A DNA stretch of 64,000 bases, from contig NZ_PENZ01000027.1 of the NCBI RefSeq assembly GCF_003144395.1, positions 1-64,000 on the forward strand, written 5' to 3'. Made by a program: the position numbers and the translations under genes. The notes beneath the pieces were generated by a model. The model made no database searches. It was not told the DNA's origin and saw only the letters and a list, made by a program, of their open reading frames with translations. This stretch comes from Proteus faecis. GTDB lineage: Bacteria; Pseudomonadota; Gammaproteobacteria; Enterobacterales; Enterobacteriaceae. This document shows positions 40,299-50,603 of this stretch, in pieces. Position 1 is the first letter of the stretch. Every line of letters begins with the position of its first letter.

Positions 40299-41150
40299 AA
40301 TAGTGTTATCTCTTCCGAGCGATTAGCGATATTTTTGTTTAGAAATAAGCCATTGTTTTAACACTTTAAGACCCAATTTTCCAGTTAAGGCGTTTTGTAT
40401 CGTAATAACAATGAAAGAAATGAGGCCATCATCGAAAAAGAAAAAAAGAAAAAGAAAATAAAAAATAAGTAATTTATTAATGGATATTATTGGGTTTAGT
40501 TATTTTTAGGATTTTATTCTTTTTATATCTATATAAAAAGTGTGGTCATTTACAAAATTAAAACATTGCACTATTGTTGTTAACAACTCGTGAGCGAGAA
40601 GTGATAGAAATATTATGTTTGATCTGAACGTATTGATAAAACGACTATTATTTTAAATGCACTTATCTTTCTTATTATTTTTTTAATATATAAAAACACG
40701 ATAAATTTTAACAAAATTATTATTAAATAAAAGAAAGAGAAACAATAAAAATAAAGAAAAGAATTTAATCTTAATTTAAATAAATAATTAATAAAAATTA
40801 AATATTATTTTAAATATTATTATCTCAATATTAAAAATAGAATTATTATTTTAAGTATAAAAATAAAAAACAATCAAAAAATATAAATAATTCATTATTA
40901 TCAATCGGTTGTTTCTATTTCAGATTTTTTATCACTTTTTTATGTTTTGTCAAAATTTATTTTCAGTTTCATCACTAAGTAAACAGGGATTTTTATAGGC
41001 TAAAGAGAGGATTGAGAGATTTTTTTTATCATTTTTTATGTAAGTAAAATGATTTATCTTTATGATTATAAAGCTATTTATTTAATAGCTTTACACGATT
41101 AAGCGTTTAAATATCATTTTTAGATCTTGGTGCTATATTTTGAGATCCTC
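40299..41150. other. Extremely AT-rich region between hemC and cyaA
   Basis: About 850 bp with no credible gene. From about 40660 to 40880 the sequence is nearly all A and T. Small palindromes occur, e.g. GTTGTTAACAAC (40576-40587) next to CTCGTGAGCGAG (40588-40599). It must hold the hemC promoter. The composition is typical of DNA bound by H-NS-like proteins or easily melted DNA (inference). Confidence 0.6.
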
Positions 41151-41189
41151 TTTACGCCTTGCGTTCAAGGTGTTAAATTGATCACGTTT
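41151..41189 (+). promoter_or_regulatory. cyaA promoter with overlapping CRP site
   Basis: The CRP-type site at 41168-41189 has half-sites TGTTA and TCACG with a 6-bp centre, and its sequence (GGTGTTAAATTGATCACGTT) appears nearly the same as the E. coli cyaA operator. Candidate promoter elements are TTTACG (41151-41156) and TTAAAT (41173-41178), 16 bp apart, so CRP-cAMP would cover the -10 and repress its own cofactor's synthesis, as known in E. coli. Confidence 0.78.
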
Positions 41190-41296
41190 CCGAGATTTTG
41201 TTAGTAAAGTTTTATCTATTAATATTACTTAACTCAACCTTGGTCACTTATAAACTCAGATTCTACTATCTTCTTAGTATTGTTCAGGCGAAACTC

Positions 41297-43900
41297 TTGT
41301 ATCTTTATATTGAAACACTGAAGCAACGGCTGGATGCGATTAATCAACTCAGACTGGAACGAGCATTTGCATCGATGTGTGATGTTTTTAAACAGGTCTA
41401 TGGTTTAATTCCTGTTTTATTGCATTACCACCATCCTGAGTTGCCCGGCTACATACAAGGAAATGTTCCTCACGGCACATGTTTCTTTGAACCTGATGAC
41501 ATGCAACGTCAATGGGCGAATAAGCTGGTTAACGCATTATGTGATGATCCGATGGATGGATACGCCAATGGAGAATTGCCAATTACTGGCATCTATTCAA
41601 TGGGGAGCACTTCTTCTATTGGTCAAAGCCACTGCTCCGATATTGATATTTGGGTCTGCCATCAATCATGGCTAGATCAAGATGAACGTGCACTTTTACA
41701 ACGTAAATGTCAATTGATAGAACAATGGGCTGGCGAACTAGGCATTGATGTTACGTTTTTCTTAATCGATGAAAATAGATTTCGTCACCATGCAAGCGGT
41801 AGCTTAGGTGGAGAAGATTGTGGCTCTACCCAACATATTCTTTTACTTGATGAATTTTATCGTACAGCGGTACGCCTAGCCGGTAAGCGCTTGCTATGGG
41901 CGATGGTACCTATTGAAGAAGAACATCATTATGACGAATATGTTAACTCCCTTTACGCTCAAGGAGTATTAACACCAAATGAGTGGTTAGATCTAGGGGG
42001 ATTAGGTGAGCTTTCAGCTGAAGAGTACTTTGGCGCAAGTTTATGGCAACTCTATAAAAGTGTCGATTCACCTTATAAAGCAGTACTAAAAAGTATTTTA
42101 TTAGAAGCCTATTCAGCTGACTATCCTAATGGGAAGTTGTTAGCATTAGAAATGAAACAACATCTACACCGTGGCGAAATCGTTAATTATGGTTTAGATG
42201 CTTATTGTATGATGCTTGAGCGTGTTACTCGCTATTTGGTTTCTATCAATGATTTAACTCGTCTTGATCTTATCCGTCGCTGTTTCTACCTGAAAGTGTG
42301 TGAAAAATTATCTAACGAAAAAACACAAAATGAACCAGAAGGTTCTGAGGGGTGGAGACGTCAAGTCTTATCGCAATTGGTCACTCAATGGCAATGGGAT
42401 AATGCGCGTTTAACCGTACTTGATACGCGTGATAGTTGGAAAATCGAGCGTGTTCGTGATGCGCACAATGAATTATTAGATACGATGATGCAAAGCTATC
42501 GTAATCTTATTCGTTTTGCTCGCCGAAATAATTTAAGTGTTAGTGCAAGCCCGCAAGATATCGGTGTTCTAACTCGTAAACTTTATGCCGCGTTTGAAGC
42601 CTTGCCTGGTAAAGTGACACTGGTTAATCCACAGATTTCACCTGATTTATCAGAATCACATTTAACCTTTATTTATGTACCACAAGGTCGAGCAAATCGT
42701 AGCGGATGGTATTTATATAATCGTGCCCCTGATTTTGAAAATATTGTAGGACACCAACCATTAGAATATAACCGCTATTTAAATAAATTAGTGGCATGGT
42801 CTTACTTTAATGGGCTGTTAACGAAAGAGTCTCGAGTTTATATTCATCAAGGAGAATCCTCTTGTGATGAAATTAAACTGCATGAATTAGTTAGGGATAT
42901 GTCGAGTCATTTCCCAATTCGTTTACCTGCACCGACACCGAAAGCACTGTATAGCCCTTGTGAAATTAGACACCTTGCGATTATTGTCAATTTAGAAACT
43001 GATCCAACAGAGAGTTTTTCTGATCAAGTGGTTCACTTTGATTTTAGAAAATTAGATGTCTTTAGTTTTGGTGAAAAAGAACAGTGTCTTATTGGTAGTA
43101 TTGATTTGTTGTATCGTAACTCTTGGAATGAAGTAAGAACCCTTCATTTCAGTGGTACACAATCTATGCTGGAATCGTTAAAAACGATTTTAGGTAAAAT
43201 GCACCAAGACGCGGCTCCACCTGCTTCTGTTGAAGTATTCTGTTATAGCCAACATTTGCGTGGTTTAATCCGTACTCGTGTTCAGCAGTTAGTTTCAGAA
43301 TGTATTGAATTGCGATTATCAACGAATCGTTTAGAGCCGGGTCGTTTTAAAGCTTTACGTATTGCAGGGCAAACGTGGGGATTGTTCTTTGAACGACTCA
43401 ATGTGTCAGTACAAAAATTAGAAAATGCTATCGAGTTTTATGGTGCGATTTCATATAACAAGCTTCATGGATTGCCGGTTAAATTAGATAAAGACGCTCG
43501 CTATTTACCCGCAGTGATTGATGGCTTTGCTTGCGAAGGAATTATTCAATTCTTCTTTGAAACTACAGAAGATAATAATGTGTTTAATATCTATATATTA
43601 GATGAAGCAAATCGGGTTGAGATTTATTCCCATTGTGAAGGAAGCAAAGAAGAGTTAGTGAAAGATGTTAGTCGTTTTTACTCCTCATCTCATGACCGAT
43701 TTACATACGGTTCAAGCTTTATCAATTTTAACCTGCCACAATTTTATCAAATTGTGAAAGTGGAAGGATCAACACAAGTGTTGCCTTTTGCTGGTGGATC
43801 CTTTGGTAAATTATCCGATCTGGGTAGTAAAGAAGCTCAACCAGAGATGAATGTAATTAGCCACGGGTTTACAGATTATAAAGCAGTGCAACACTCCTAA
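41297..43900 (+). CDS. cyaA: Class I adenylate cyclase
   Basis: An 867-aa enzyme that makes cAMP. The N-terminal catalytic half has the nucleotidyltransferase motif GSTSSIGQS at 103-111 with Asp115 and Asp117. The C-terminal half is the regulatory domain that responds to the phosphotransferase system. I start at TTG 41297, 8 nt after AGG, giving (M)[17 protein letters not shown] as in E. coli, where cyaA also uses UUG. The longer frame to 41198 overlaps the leader and lacks homology. It is about 19 aa longer than E. coli. Confidence 0.95.
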   Translation: MYLYIETLKQRLDAINQLRLERAFASMCDVFKQVYGLIPVLLHYHHPELPGYIQGNVPHGTCFFEPDDMQRQWANKLVNALCDDPMDGYANGELPITGIYSMGSTSSIGQSHCSDIDIWVCHQSWLDQDERALLQRKCQLIEQWAGELGIDVTFFLIDENRFRHHASGSLGGEDCGSTQHILLLDEFYRTAVRLAGKRLLWAMVPIEEEHHYDEYVNSLYAQGVLTPNEWLDLGGLGELSAEEYFGASLWQLYKSVDSPYKAVLKSILLEAYSADYPNGKLLALEMKQHLHRGEIVNYGLDAYCMMLERVTRYLVSINDLTRLDLIRRCFYLKVCEKLSNEKTQNEPEGSEGWRRQVLSQLVTQWQWDNARLTVLDTRDSWKIERVRDAHNELLDTMMQSYRNLIRFARRNNLSVSASPQDIGVLTRKLYAAFEALPGKVTLVNPQISPDLSESHLTFIYVPQGRANRSGWYLYNRAPDFENIVGHQPLEYNRYLNKLVAWSYFNGLLTKESRVYIHQGESSCDEIKLHELVRDMSSHFPIRLPAPTPKALYSPCEIRHLAIIVNLETDPTESFSDQVVHFDFRKLDVFSFGEKEQCLIGSIDLLYRNSWNEVRTLHFSGTQSMLESLKTILGKMHQDAAPPASVEVFCYSQHLRGLIRTRVQQLVSECIELRLSTNRLEPGRFKALRIAGQTWGLFFERLNVSVQKLENAIEFYGAISYNKLHGLPVKLDKDARYLPAVIDGFACEGIIQFFFETTEDNNVFNIYILDEANRVEIYSHCEGSKEELVKDVSRFYSSSHDRFTYGSSFINFNLPQFYQIVKVEGSTQVLPFAGGSFGKLSDLGSKEAQPEMNVISHGFTDYKAVQHS

Positions 43901-43922
43901 TTGAGTACAAGCCAATAAAAAC

Positions 43923-43952
43923 ACAAATGGGAGCTTTATAGCTCCCATTTGT
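43923..43952. terminator. Terminator between cyaA and cyaY
   Basis: A perfect 12-bp stem, ACAAATGGGAGC (43923-43934) with GCTCCCATTTGT (43941-43952), loop TTTATA. The T run is short in both directions. It lies between the convergent stops of cyaA and cyaY. Confidence 0.8.
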
Positions 43953-43967
43953 CGTTAGTTGCGTTTT

Positions 43968-44285
43968 TTAGAAAGAAAACGCTTCCCCACTTTGTTCTGT
44001 TATCGCTTGTGCCAACATGGTTAAAAATTCACCACCACTTCTATCGCAAATCCATTGTTCATCTTTCCAATCAAAGTGATAGCCACCTGAACGTGTCGCT
44101 AACCAAACTTGATGAAATGCTTCCTGGCGATTAATAATAATTTTGCTATTATTTTCAAAGGTTAATGTCATTACACCGCCATTGATTTCACAATCAATAT
44201 CTGCGTCACCTTCATAATTATCAATAGTTTGTTCTATTTCTGACAAGAGTTCGTCAGCTAATTGGTGAAATTCACTGTCGTTCAT
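43968..44285 (-). CDS. cyaY: Frataxin-like iron protein CyaY
   Basis: A 105-aa bacterial frataxin that binds iron and the IscS complex and tunes iron-sulfur cluster assembly. Acidic N-terminal helix, then [28 protein letters not shown] and GGYHFDW strands. The second ATG (44285) is preferred because AGGA lies 7 nt upstream and the family begins MNDSEFH; a first ATG at 44291 is too near the ribosome-binding site. Confidence 0.95.
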   Translation of the reverse strand: MNDSEFHQLADELLSEIEQTIDNYEGDADIDCEINGGVMTLTFENNSKIIINRQEAFHQVWLATRSGGYHFDWKDEQWICDRSGGEFLTMLAQAITEQSGEAFSF

Positions 44286-44364
44286 CTTCATTTCCTATTT
44301 GCTTTTCGAGATCTAACTGCGATTATAGAGGATATTAACCAAATAAATGACAGGCAGATTTCGA

Positions 44365-44532
44365 ATGAAAACGTATTTACGTTGCACTCTTGCTATAATA
44401 ACACTGATTTCTCTTTCTGGTTGCGGCTTGAAAGGCCCTCTTTATTTCCCACCTGAAGATACTCAGGCAAAAATGACGCAGTCATCCCAGCCAACCCAGC
44501 AAGTTGAGAGCGCCTCAACTCAGACCAATTAG
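44365..44532 (+). CDS. lptM: Small lipoprotein LptM (YifL)
   Basis: A 55-aa lipoprotein with signal peptide [17 protein letters not shown] and lipobox LSGC (Cys20), followed by the invariant [10 protein letters not shown]. In E. coli LptM joins LptDE in the outer membrane and helps correct disulfide formation in LptD. The tail is low complexity (Ser, Gln, Thr). ATG 44365 gives a proper signal peptide; an upstream ATG at 44347 would add six residues. It is divergent from cyaY and 41 nt before dapF. Confidence 0.92.
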   Translation: MKTYLRCTLAIITLISLSGCGLKGPLYFPPEDTQAKMTQSSQPTQQVESASTQTN

Positions 44533-44573
44533 TCAATCTTAGAAACGGTAATTTTGTTTCAGGCAGGGGCAAG

Positions 44574-45398
44574 ATGCAATTTTCAAAAATGCATGGTCTT
44601 GGCAACGACTTTATGGTGGTCGATGCTGTGACTCAAAATGTTTATTTTTCACCAGAATTAATATGTCGATTAGCGAATCGTCATACTGGTGTTGGGTTTG
44701 ATCAATTATTGGTGGTTGAAGCACCTTATGATCCTGAACTCGATTTCCATTATCGTATTTTTAATGCGGATGGAAGTGAGGTTGCGCAGTGTGGTAATGG
44801 CGCTCGTTGCTTTGCTCGATTTGTGAGATTAAAAGGTCTTACAAACAAAAGAGAGATAAAAGTTAGTACACAGTCTGGCAGAATGACCTTGCATGTTATG
44901 GATAATGACGATGTGTGTGTCAATATGGGCGAGCCTGAATTTGAACCTCAAAAAATCCCTTTTCGTGCACAAAAGGCAGAAAAGACCTATATTATCAGGG
45001 CTATGGAACGCACTGTATTATGCGGTGTAGTTTCAATGGGAAACCCTCATTGTGTTATTCAGGTTGAAGACATTAAAACAGCAGAAGTTGAGTTGTTAGG
45101 ACCTGTATTAGAGCAACATGAACGTTTTCCTGAACGTGCTAATATTGGTTTTATGCAGATCGTAGACAGAAGCAACCTTCATTTGCGGGTATTTGAACGT
45201 GGTGCAGGAGAAACCAATGCTTGTGGTAGCGGAGCTTGCGCCGCTGTTGCTATTGGTATTTCACAAGGCTTATTAGATAAACGTGTGAAAGTGACTTTAC
45301 CCGGTGGTGCATTGCTAATTGAATGGAAAGGAGAGGGTAACTCTCTTTATATGACTGGGCCAGCGACACATATTTATGATGGGATCATTCAGCTATAA
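44574..45398 (+). CDS. dapF: Diaminopimelate epimerase
   Basis: A 274-aa PLP-independent epimerase that turns LL- into meso-diaminopimelate for lysine and peptidoglycan. The two catalytic cysteines are Cys73 (QCGNGARC) and Cys217 (NACGSGAC). AGGGG lies 5 nt before the ATG. Same length as in E. coli; first of a rightward run dapF-yigA-xerC-yigB. Confidence 0.97.
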   Translation: MQFSKMHGLGNDFMVVDAVTQNVYFSPELICRLANRHTGVGFDQLLVVEAPYDPELDFHYRIFNADGSEVAQCGNGARCFARFVRLKGLTNKREIKVSTQSGRMTLHVMDNDDVCVNMGEPEFEPQKIPFRAQKAEKTYIIRAMERTVLCGVVSMGNPHCVIQVEDIKTAEVELLGPVLEQHERFPERANIGFMQIVDRSNLHLRVFERGAGETNACGSGACAAVAIGISQGLLDKRVKVTLPGGALLIEWKGEGNSLYMTGPATHIYDGIIQL

Positions 45399-45423
45399 TA
45401 TTATTTTTTGAGAGGCTATCTGT

Positions 45424-46134
45424 ATGACGGATAAAAATGAGCAGTTCTGTTGCCCTGAAACAAACGAGCTTAATGATCAACAAGTGATCCGTTACCTCAG
45501 GGAACATCCTGGTTTTTTTATCCGTAATGCAAGCTATATTGAACAAATGAAAGTTCCTCATCCCGTCAGAGGAACTGTTTCTTTAGTTGAATGGATAATG
45601 TCGCGTCAACGTAACCGTATCCATTATCTTGAAGAAGATATGCGTTTGTTGATAGAACAAGCCTCGGAAAATGAAGCACTGTTTAACCAACTCTTATTAT
45701 TAATTTCTGAACTATCCAACAGTGCTTCTCTTCACGAAATGCTAGAACGCTTAAACCTTTGGGCCAAAGGACTAGGGCTTTATTCAGTTCAATTACGCCT
45801 ATTTACTGATCGCTGGCAATTGCAGCCACCTCTAGATGCGCAAGATCTCCCATTATCTCGTCAAGCATTTGAACATTTTCGGATCCAACGTATGGGCGAT
45901 GATAATCACTATTTAGGTACATTAAATGGGCAAGAGATGATGCTATTGATGCCAAATGTTCGACGCTCTGGTTCAGTTGCGCTTTCATTATTAGGGCATT
46001 ATGGCGATTTAGGTGTAATTATTTTTAATAGCCGAGATAACCAACATTTTCAGGAAGGGATGGGAACAGTAATGCTGGATAAGCTTGCCCATATTTTACC
46101 AGAATTGTTACTTCGTTGGATTGCAAGGCAATGA
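45424..46134 (+). CDS. yigA: DUF484 family protein YigA
   Basis: A 236-aa protein of the DUF484 family, with a short N-terminal helical part ([12 protein letters not shown]), a coiled region, and a C-terminal GAF-like domain. Function unknown. It lies between dapF and xerC throughout the gamma-proteobacteria, and its stop overlaps the xerC start (ATGA), which suggests coupled expression with the recombinase. Confidence 0.92.
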   Translation: MTDKNEQFCCPETNELNDQQVIRYLREHPGFFIRNASYIEQMKVPHPVRGTVSLVEWIMSRQRNRIHYLEEDMRLLIEQASENEALFNQLLLLISELSNSASLHEMLERLNLWAKGLGLYSVQLRLFTDRWQLQPPLDAQDLPLSRQAFEHFRIQRMGDDNHYLGTLNGQEMMLLMPNVRRSGSVALSLLGHYGDLGVIIFNSRDNQHFQEGMGTVMLDKLAHILPELLLRWIARQ

Positions 46135-47054
46135 ATCAACCAATCAATATTCCAGAAACACTCTCCACTTCTATCGAGCAATTCCTGCGTTATATTCAAG
46201 TTGAACGCCGATTGAGTCCTGTCACCGTAGAAAATTATCATCGCCAATTGACAGCATTAGCGCAAATGATGGTGGCGATGAAAATCACACAATGGATATC
46301 ACTTGAAAGCCAACATGTGCGCATGTTATTAGCGAAAAGTCATCGTAGTGGTTTACAACCGGCTAGTCTTGCTTTGCGCTTTTCGGCGTTACGTAGCTTT
46401 CTTGATTGGCAAGTGATACAAGGAATGTTAGAGGTTAATCCAGCTAAAGGCATTCGTACACCTAAATCTGGTCGTCACTTACCTAAAAATATGGATGTCG
46501 ATGAAGTTAGCCAATTGATGAATATCGACTTAAAAGATCCACTCTCTGTCAGAGATAGAACCATGCTAGAAGTGATGTATGGTGCAGGATTACGTCTATC
46601 AGAATTGACCAACTTAAACATTAGCGATATCGACATGAATGAAGGTGAAGTTCGTGTTTTAGGGAAGGGAAGTAAAGAACGAAAAGTACCGTTGGGAAGA
46701 AAAGCGCTAGAGTGGTTACAAAATTGGTTTCCGATGCGAGAGCTCTATGCACCTGAGGATAAAGCTGTCTTTATCTCTACCCAAAGTGGTAAGCGTTTAT
46801 CTGTGCGCAGTGTACAAAAACGGTTTGAACTTTGGGGAATTAAACAAGGACTAAGTAGCCATGTGAATCCTCATAAATTACGCCACTCGTTTGCCACCCA
46901 TTTATTGGAATCTAGTGGTGATTTGCGTGCTGTACAAGAGTTATTAGGGCACGCCAATTTATCGACCACACAAGTTTATACCCATTTAGATTTTCAGCAT
47001 TTAGCGAAAGTCTATGATGCTGCTCATCCGAGAGCTAAGAGAGAAAAATCATAA
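46131..47054 (+). CDS. xerC: Tyrosine recombinase XerC
   Basis: A 307-aa tyrosine recombinase that with XerD resolves chromosome dimers at dif. Catalytic residues are visible: Arg155 (GLRLSE), Lys179, His248, Arg251 (HKLRHSF), His274 and the nucleophile Tyr283 (VYTH). ATG 46131 overlaps the yigA stop. It is 9 aa longer than in E. coli at the N-terminus. The stop overlaps yigB as TAATG. Confidence 0.97.
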   Translation: MNQPINIPETLSTSIEQFLRYIQVERRLSPVTVENYHRQLTALAQMMVAMKITQWISLESQHVRMLLAKSHRSGLQPASLALRFSALRSFLDWQVIQGMLEVNPAKGIRTPKSGRHLPKNMDVDEVSQLMNIDLKDPLSVRDRTMLEVMYGAGLRLSELTNLNISDIDMNEGEVRVLGKGSKERKVPLGRKALEWLQNWFPMRELYAPEDKAVFISTQSGKRLSVRSVQKRFELWGIKQGLSSHVNPHKLRHSFATHLLESSGDLRAVQELLGHANLSTTQVYTHLDFQHLAKVYDAAHPRAKREKS

Positions 47055-47770
47055 TGCGCTTTTATAGAACTCTGACGCCAATCGCAGCGATGACTTTTGA
47101 TTTAGATGATACGCTGTATGACAATGTGCCAGTGATGGACAGGACTGAAAAAGAGACACTGGATTTTATTCGTCAATATGATCTGCGTTTTAATCATTTC
47201 ACAGAAAAAGATGTGAATGATTATAAAAAGCCACTTATAGAAAATGATCCGGATATTTTTCATGATATTACGCAATGGCGTTGGCTTGCGGCTAGAAATA
47301 TGTTGTTAGATTACGGTTATAGTGAGGCCAAAGCACAACAAGGTGCTGATGACATTATGGCTCACTTTGCTTATTGGCGTAGCCGCATTAATGTGCCTAA
47401 AAATACTCATCATGTTCTCACCGAATTGGCACAGAAAATCCCATTAATTGCGATTACAAATGGTAATGCAAACCCATTAAGTTGTGGTTTAGGGCAGTAT
47501 TTTTCACATATTTTAAAAGCCGGTCCGGATGGTCGCTCTAAGCCTTATCCTGATATGTTTGATAAAGCCGCCTCACTGTTAAATCTTCCACATGAGAAAA
47601 TCCTACATGTGGGTGATCACCTTGTAACTGATGTCGAAGGGGCCGTTAATAGCGGATTACAAGCGTGTTGGATTAACCTTGATAGCCGTAGTTTGTTTGA
47701 AGAAGGTGAAACCAGAGTAATGCCGCATATTGAAATTACAGATTTAAGCAAACTAATAGAATTAGTTTAA
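47054..47770 (+). CDS. yigB: HAD-family phosphatase YigB
   Basis: A 238-aa haloacid dehalogenase-type phosphatase with nucleophile motif DLDDT (Asp16, Asp18), motif II ITNGN, Lys in GRSKPYPDMF and motif IV HVGDHLVTD. In E. coli YigB dephosphorylates 5-amino-6-(5-phosphoribitylamino)uracil in riboflavin synthesis. It overlaps the xerC stop by one base. Confidence 0.94.
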   Translation: MRFYRTLTPIAAMTFDLDDTLYDNVPVMDRTEKETLDFIRQYDLRFNHFTEKDVNDYKKPLIENDPDIFHDITQWRWLAARNMLLDYGYSEAKAQQGADDIMAHFAYWRSRINVPKNTHHVLTELAQKIPLIAITNGNANPLSCGLGQYFSHILKAGPDGRSKPYPDMFDKAASLLNLPHEKILHVGDHLVTDVEGAVNSGLQACWINLDSRSLFEEGETRVMPHIEITDLSKLIELV

Positions 47771-47870
47771 TGTGATATTTGGTAAGAATGGCGCAGATAA
47801 ACGTGGCTAAAAAAGGCTTTATTTTGCATAGCGCGTAAATTCCTGTTAGTTTGTTATTTATTCTCTATTT

Positions 47871-47886
47871 CTGTATATATCCACAG
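47871..47886. promoter_or_regulatory. LexA (SOS) box upstream of uvrD
   Basis: CTGTATATATCCACAG fits the LexA consensus CTGT-N8-ACAG exactly, with the preferred AT-rich centre. It lies 29 nt before the uvrD start and would cover the promoter. E. coli uvrD is SOS-regulated by a box in the same position. Confidence 0.9.
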
Positions 47887-47914
47887 TATTTTCTTCACTA
47901 AATGATTGGTAATT

Positions 47915-50071
47915 ATGGACGTCTCATATCTGCTAGAAGGCCTTAACGATAAACAGCGCGAAGCTGTAGCCGCACCTCGTATTAATATGCTGGTGTTAGC
48001 TGGCGCAGGCAGTGGTAAAACACGGGTACTGGTACATCGTATCGCTTGGTTATTATCTGTTGAACAAGCTTCCCCTTTTTCGATTATGGCTGTGACGTTT
48101 ACCAATAAAGCCGCTGCAGAGATGCGACATCGTATTGAAGACTTAATTGGTACAAGTCAAGGCGGTATGTGGATTGGCACGTTCCATAGCCTTGCTCATC
48201 GTTTATTACGCGCACACTATCTTGATGCAAATTTGCCACAAGACTTCCAAATTATTGACAGTGATGATCAATATCGCCTTATTCGCCGTATTGTTAAGTC
48301 AATGGATCTTGATGATAAACAATGGCCTGCACGTCAAGGTATGTGGTATATCAACGGTAAAAAAGATGAAGGTTTACGACCACAACATATTCAAACTTAT
48401 GGTAATCCTGTTGAAACAACATGGTTGAAAGTGTATCAAGCATATCAAGAAGCTTGTGATCGTGCGGGGCTGGTGGACTTTGCTGAGCTTTTATTACGAG
48501 CTCATGAACTTTGGCTTAATAAACCGCAAATTTTAGAGCATTATCAAAATCGCTTTACCAATATCTTGGTTGATGAATTTCAAGATACTAACCGCATTCA
48601 ATATGCATGGATAAGAATGTTGGCGGGTCAAACGGGTAAAGTGATGATTGTTGGTGATGACGATCAATCTATTTATGGCTGGCGTGGTGCACAAGTTGAG
48701 AATATTCAAAATTTCTTAAATGAGTTTCCCGGCGCAGAGACGATCCGATTAGAGCAAAATTATCGTTCTACTAGCAATATTCTAAAAGCCGCGAACGCAC
48801 TCATTGCTAATAATAGTGACAGATTAGGTAAAAACCTGTGGACTGAAGGTGCTGAAGGTGAGCCTATTTCGCTATATTGTGCTTTTAATGATCTGGATGA
48901 AGCGCGTTATGTCGTTGGTCGAATTAAGCGTTGGCAAGAAGAAGGTGGTGCGCTAACAGACTGTGCCATTCTTTATCGTAGCAATGCCCAATCTCGTATA
49001 ATGGAAGAGGCATTATTACAAGCGGCGATGCCATATCGTATCTATGGCGGTCAGCGTTTTTTCGAGCGCCAAGAGATCAAAGATGCACTCTCTTATATGC
49101 GATTAACGGCTAATCGCCATGATGATGCTTCTTTTGAACGCGTTGTGAATACTCCAACACGGGGGATTGGTGATAGAACATTAGATATTGTTCGCCAAGT
49201 CGCAAGAGACAACCAAATTACCTTATGGGAAAGTGCATTACAGGTAATCGAACATAAAATGCTTGCAGGGCGTGCAACGGCTGCGATCCAACGATTCTTA
49301 GAACTGATTGAAACACTTGCTTCTGAAACGGCAGATATGCCATTACATGTGCAAACAGACCGAATTATTCGTGATTCAGGCTTGAAAGCGATGTATGAGC
49401 AAGAAAAAGGTGAAAAAGCACAAGCTCGTATTGAAAACTTAGAAGAGCTAGTCACCGCGACTCGTCAATTTAGTTATCAGGATGAAGACGAAGATTTAAT
49501 GCCACTGCAAGCGTTTCTTTCTCATGCCGCATTAGAATCAGGCGAAAGCCAAGCTGATGCATATCAAGATGCTGTGCAGTTAATGACACTTCACTCGGCT
49601 AAAGGGCTAGAATTTTCACAAGTCTTTATTGTGGGTGTTGAAGAAGGCATGTTCCCAAGTCAAATGTCACTAGATGAAGGTGGACGTTTGGAAGAAGAGC
49701 GTCGCTTGGCTTATGTTGGTGTGACGCGAGCAATGAAAAAGTTAACACTCACTTACGCTGAAAATCGCCGTTTATACGGAAAAGAAGTCAGTCACCGGCC
49801 TTCTCGTTTTATTGGTGAGTTACCTAAAGAGTGTGTCGAAGAAGTTCGTTTGCGCGCGACAGTTTCACGCCCTGTTAATCATAACCGTTTAGGAACACCG
49901 ATTATCAGCAATGATACGGGGTATTCGCTTGGGCAACGTGTGAAGCACCCCAAATTTGGTGATGGCACCATTATCAATATTGAAGGGAGTGGTGAACATT
50001 GTCGATTACAAATTGCTTTTAATGGTGAAGGTATTAAATGGCTGGTGGCAGCATTTGCTCGACTGGAATAA
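47915..50071 (+). CDS. uvrD: DNA helicase II (UvrD)
   Basis: A 718-aa superfamily 1A helicase for mismatch and nucleotide excision repair, and RecA filament removal. Walker A is AGAGSGKT at 29-36, motif II is DEFQDTN, and [13 protein letters not shown] follows. The C-terminal Tudor-like tail (VKHPKFGDGTIINIEG) binds RNA polymerase and distinguishes it from Rep. ATG 47915 gives the family start MDVSYLL; the frame's TTG at 47906 is not needed. Confidence 0.97.
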   Translation: MDVSYLLEGLNDKQREAVAAPRINMLVLAGAGSGKTRVLVHRIAWLLSVEQASPFSIMAVTFTNKAAAEMRHRIEDLIGTSQGGMWIGTFHSLAHRLLRAHYLDANLPQDFQIIDSDDQYRLIRRIVKSMDLDDKQWPARQGMWYINGKKDEGLRPQHIQTYGNPVETTWLKVYQAYQEACDRAGLVDFAELLLRAHELWLNKPQILEHYQNRFTNILVDEFQDTNRIQYAWIRMLAGQTGKVMIVGDDDQSIYGWRGAQVENIQNFLNEFPGAETIRLEQNYRSTSNILKAANALIANNSDRLGKNLWTEGAEGEPISLYCAFNDLDEARYVVGRIKRWQEEGGALTDCAILYRSNAQSRIMEEALLQAAMPYRIYGGQRFFERQEIKDALSYMRLTANRHDDASFERVVNTPTRGIGDRTLDIVRQVARDNQITLWESALQVIEHKMLAGRATAAIQRFLELIETLASETADMPLHVQTDRIIRDSGLKAMYEQEKGEKAQARIENLEELVTATRQFSYQDEDEDLMPLQAFLSHAALESGESQADAYQDAVQLMTLHSAKGLEFSQVFIVGVEEGMFPSQMSLDEGGRLEEERRLAYVGVTRAMKKLTLTYAENRRLYGKEVSHRPSRFIGELPKECVEEVRLRATVSRPVNHNRLGTPIISNDTGYSLGQRVKHPKFGDGTIINIEGSGEHCRLQIAFNGEGIKWLVAAFARLE

Positions 50072-50094
50072 GCTTCGATTAGATCTCCTCTAAT

Positions 50095-50141
50095 AAAAAA
50101 ACACCCTTATTTATTTGATAGATAAGTAAGGGTGTTTTTTT
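50095..50141 (+). terminator. uvrD terminator
   Basis: A long stem of AAAAAACACCCTTA and TAAGGGTGTTTTTTT with weaker inner pairs, 25 nt after the uvrD stop. T7 follows. Confidence 0.92.
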
Positions 50142-50205
50142 AAGGGAAGCGCTATTTAGTTACTTAATAATCACGTTATCTATTCTTACTTAACGGGATT
50201 AATTG

Positions 50206-50592
50206 ATGAAACTCTCTAGCGTATTCTTTTCTACCGACTCTTTTGTCTCACCTTACACGCGAACTTCTTCTGACTCTTTTTCAAGTAATGAATTAGAGAT
50301 TGAAAATATTGAGAATATCCTGCTTGATACTTATCATACGAGTAAACCAATCAATGAATTTGAAGAAGAGTTGTATTGTAAATTATTGAGGTATCAGCGT
50401 GAATTTGTTCCTCGAGCCAATCCCTATTACTGCGTCGTGATCAACCATATTCAATTGGTTAATAACGCAATATCAACGTTATTTAGGCGCTCAGCTCGCC
50501 ATGCAGAGAAGATCTCGAAGAGTGCGTCTTCATTGCAGAGAAAAAAACTCTCTTCCGCTTTTACACAAATCAGCAATTTAGCGGAAGAGTGA
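50206..50592 (+). CDS. Hypothetical protein, no recognised family
   Basis: A 128-aa soluble protein that I do not recognise. The N-terminal 35 residues are rich in Ser, Thr and Phe (low complexity); the middle has an acidic helix (NEFEEELYCKLLRYQREF) and the C-terminal 45 residues are basic with Ser and Lys (RRSARHAEKISKSASSLQRKKL). No signal peptide or membrane span. ATG 50206 follows GGGA by 9 nt. It fills the place between uvrD and rarD where E. coli has corA and other genes. It is convergent with rarD, with an 11-bp gap. Confidence 0.6.
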   Translation: MKLSSVFFSTDSFVSPYTRTSSDSFSSNELEIENIENILLDTYHTSKPINEFEEELYCKLLRYQREFVPRANPYYCVVINHIQLVNNAISTLFRRSARHAEKISKSASSLQRKKLSSAFTQISNLAEE

Positions 50593-50603
50593 GTTTTAGA
50601 GGA

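Noticed and set aside
41198-41296. N-terminal extension of CyaA by 33 residues
   Set aside because: The family start aligns with TTG 41297, which has a ribosome-binding site; the upstream part is the leader next to the CRP site.
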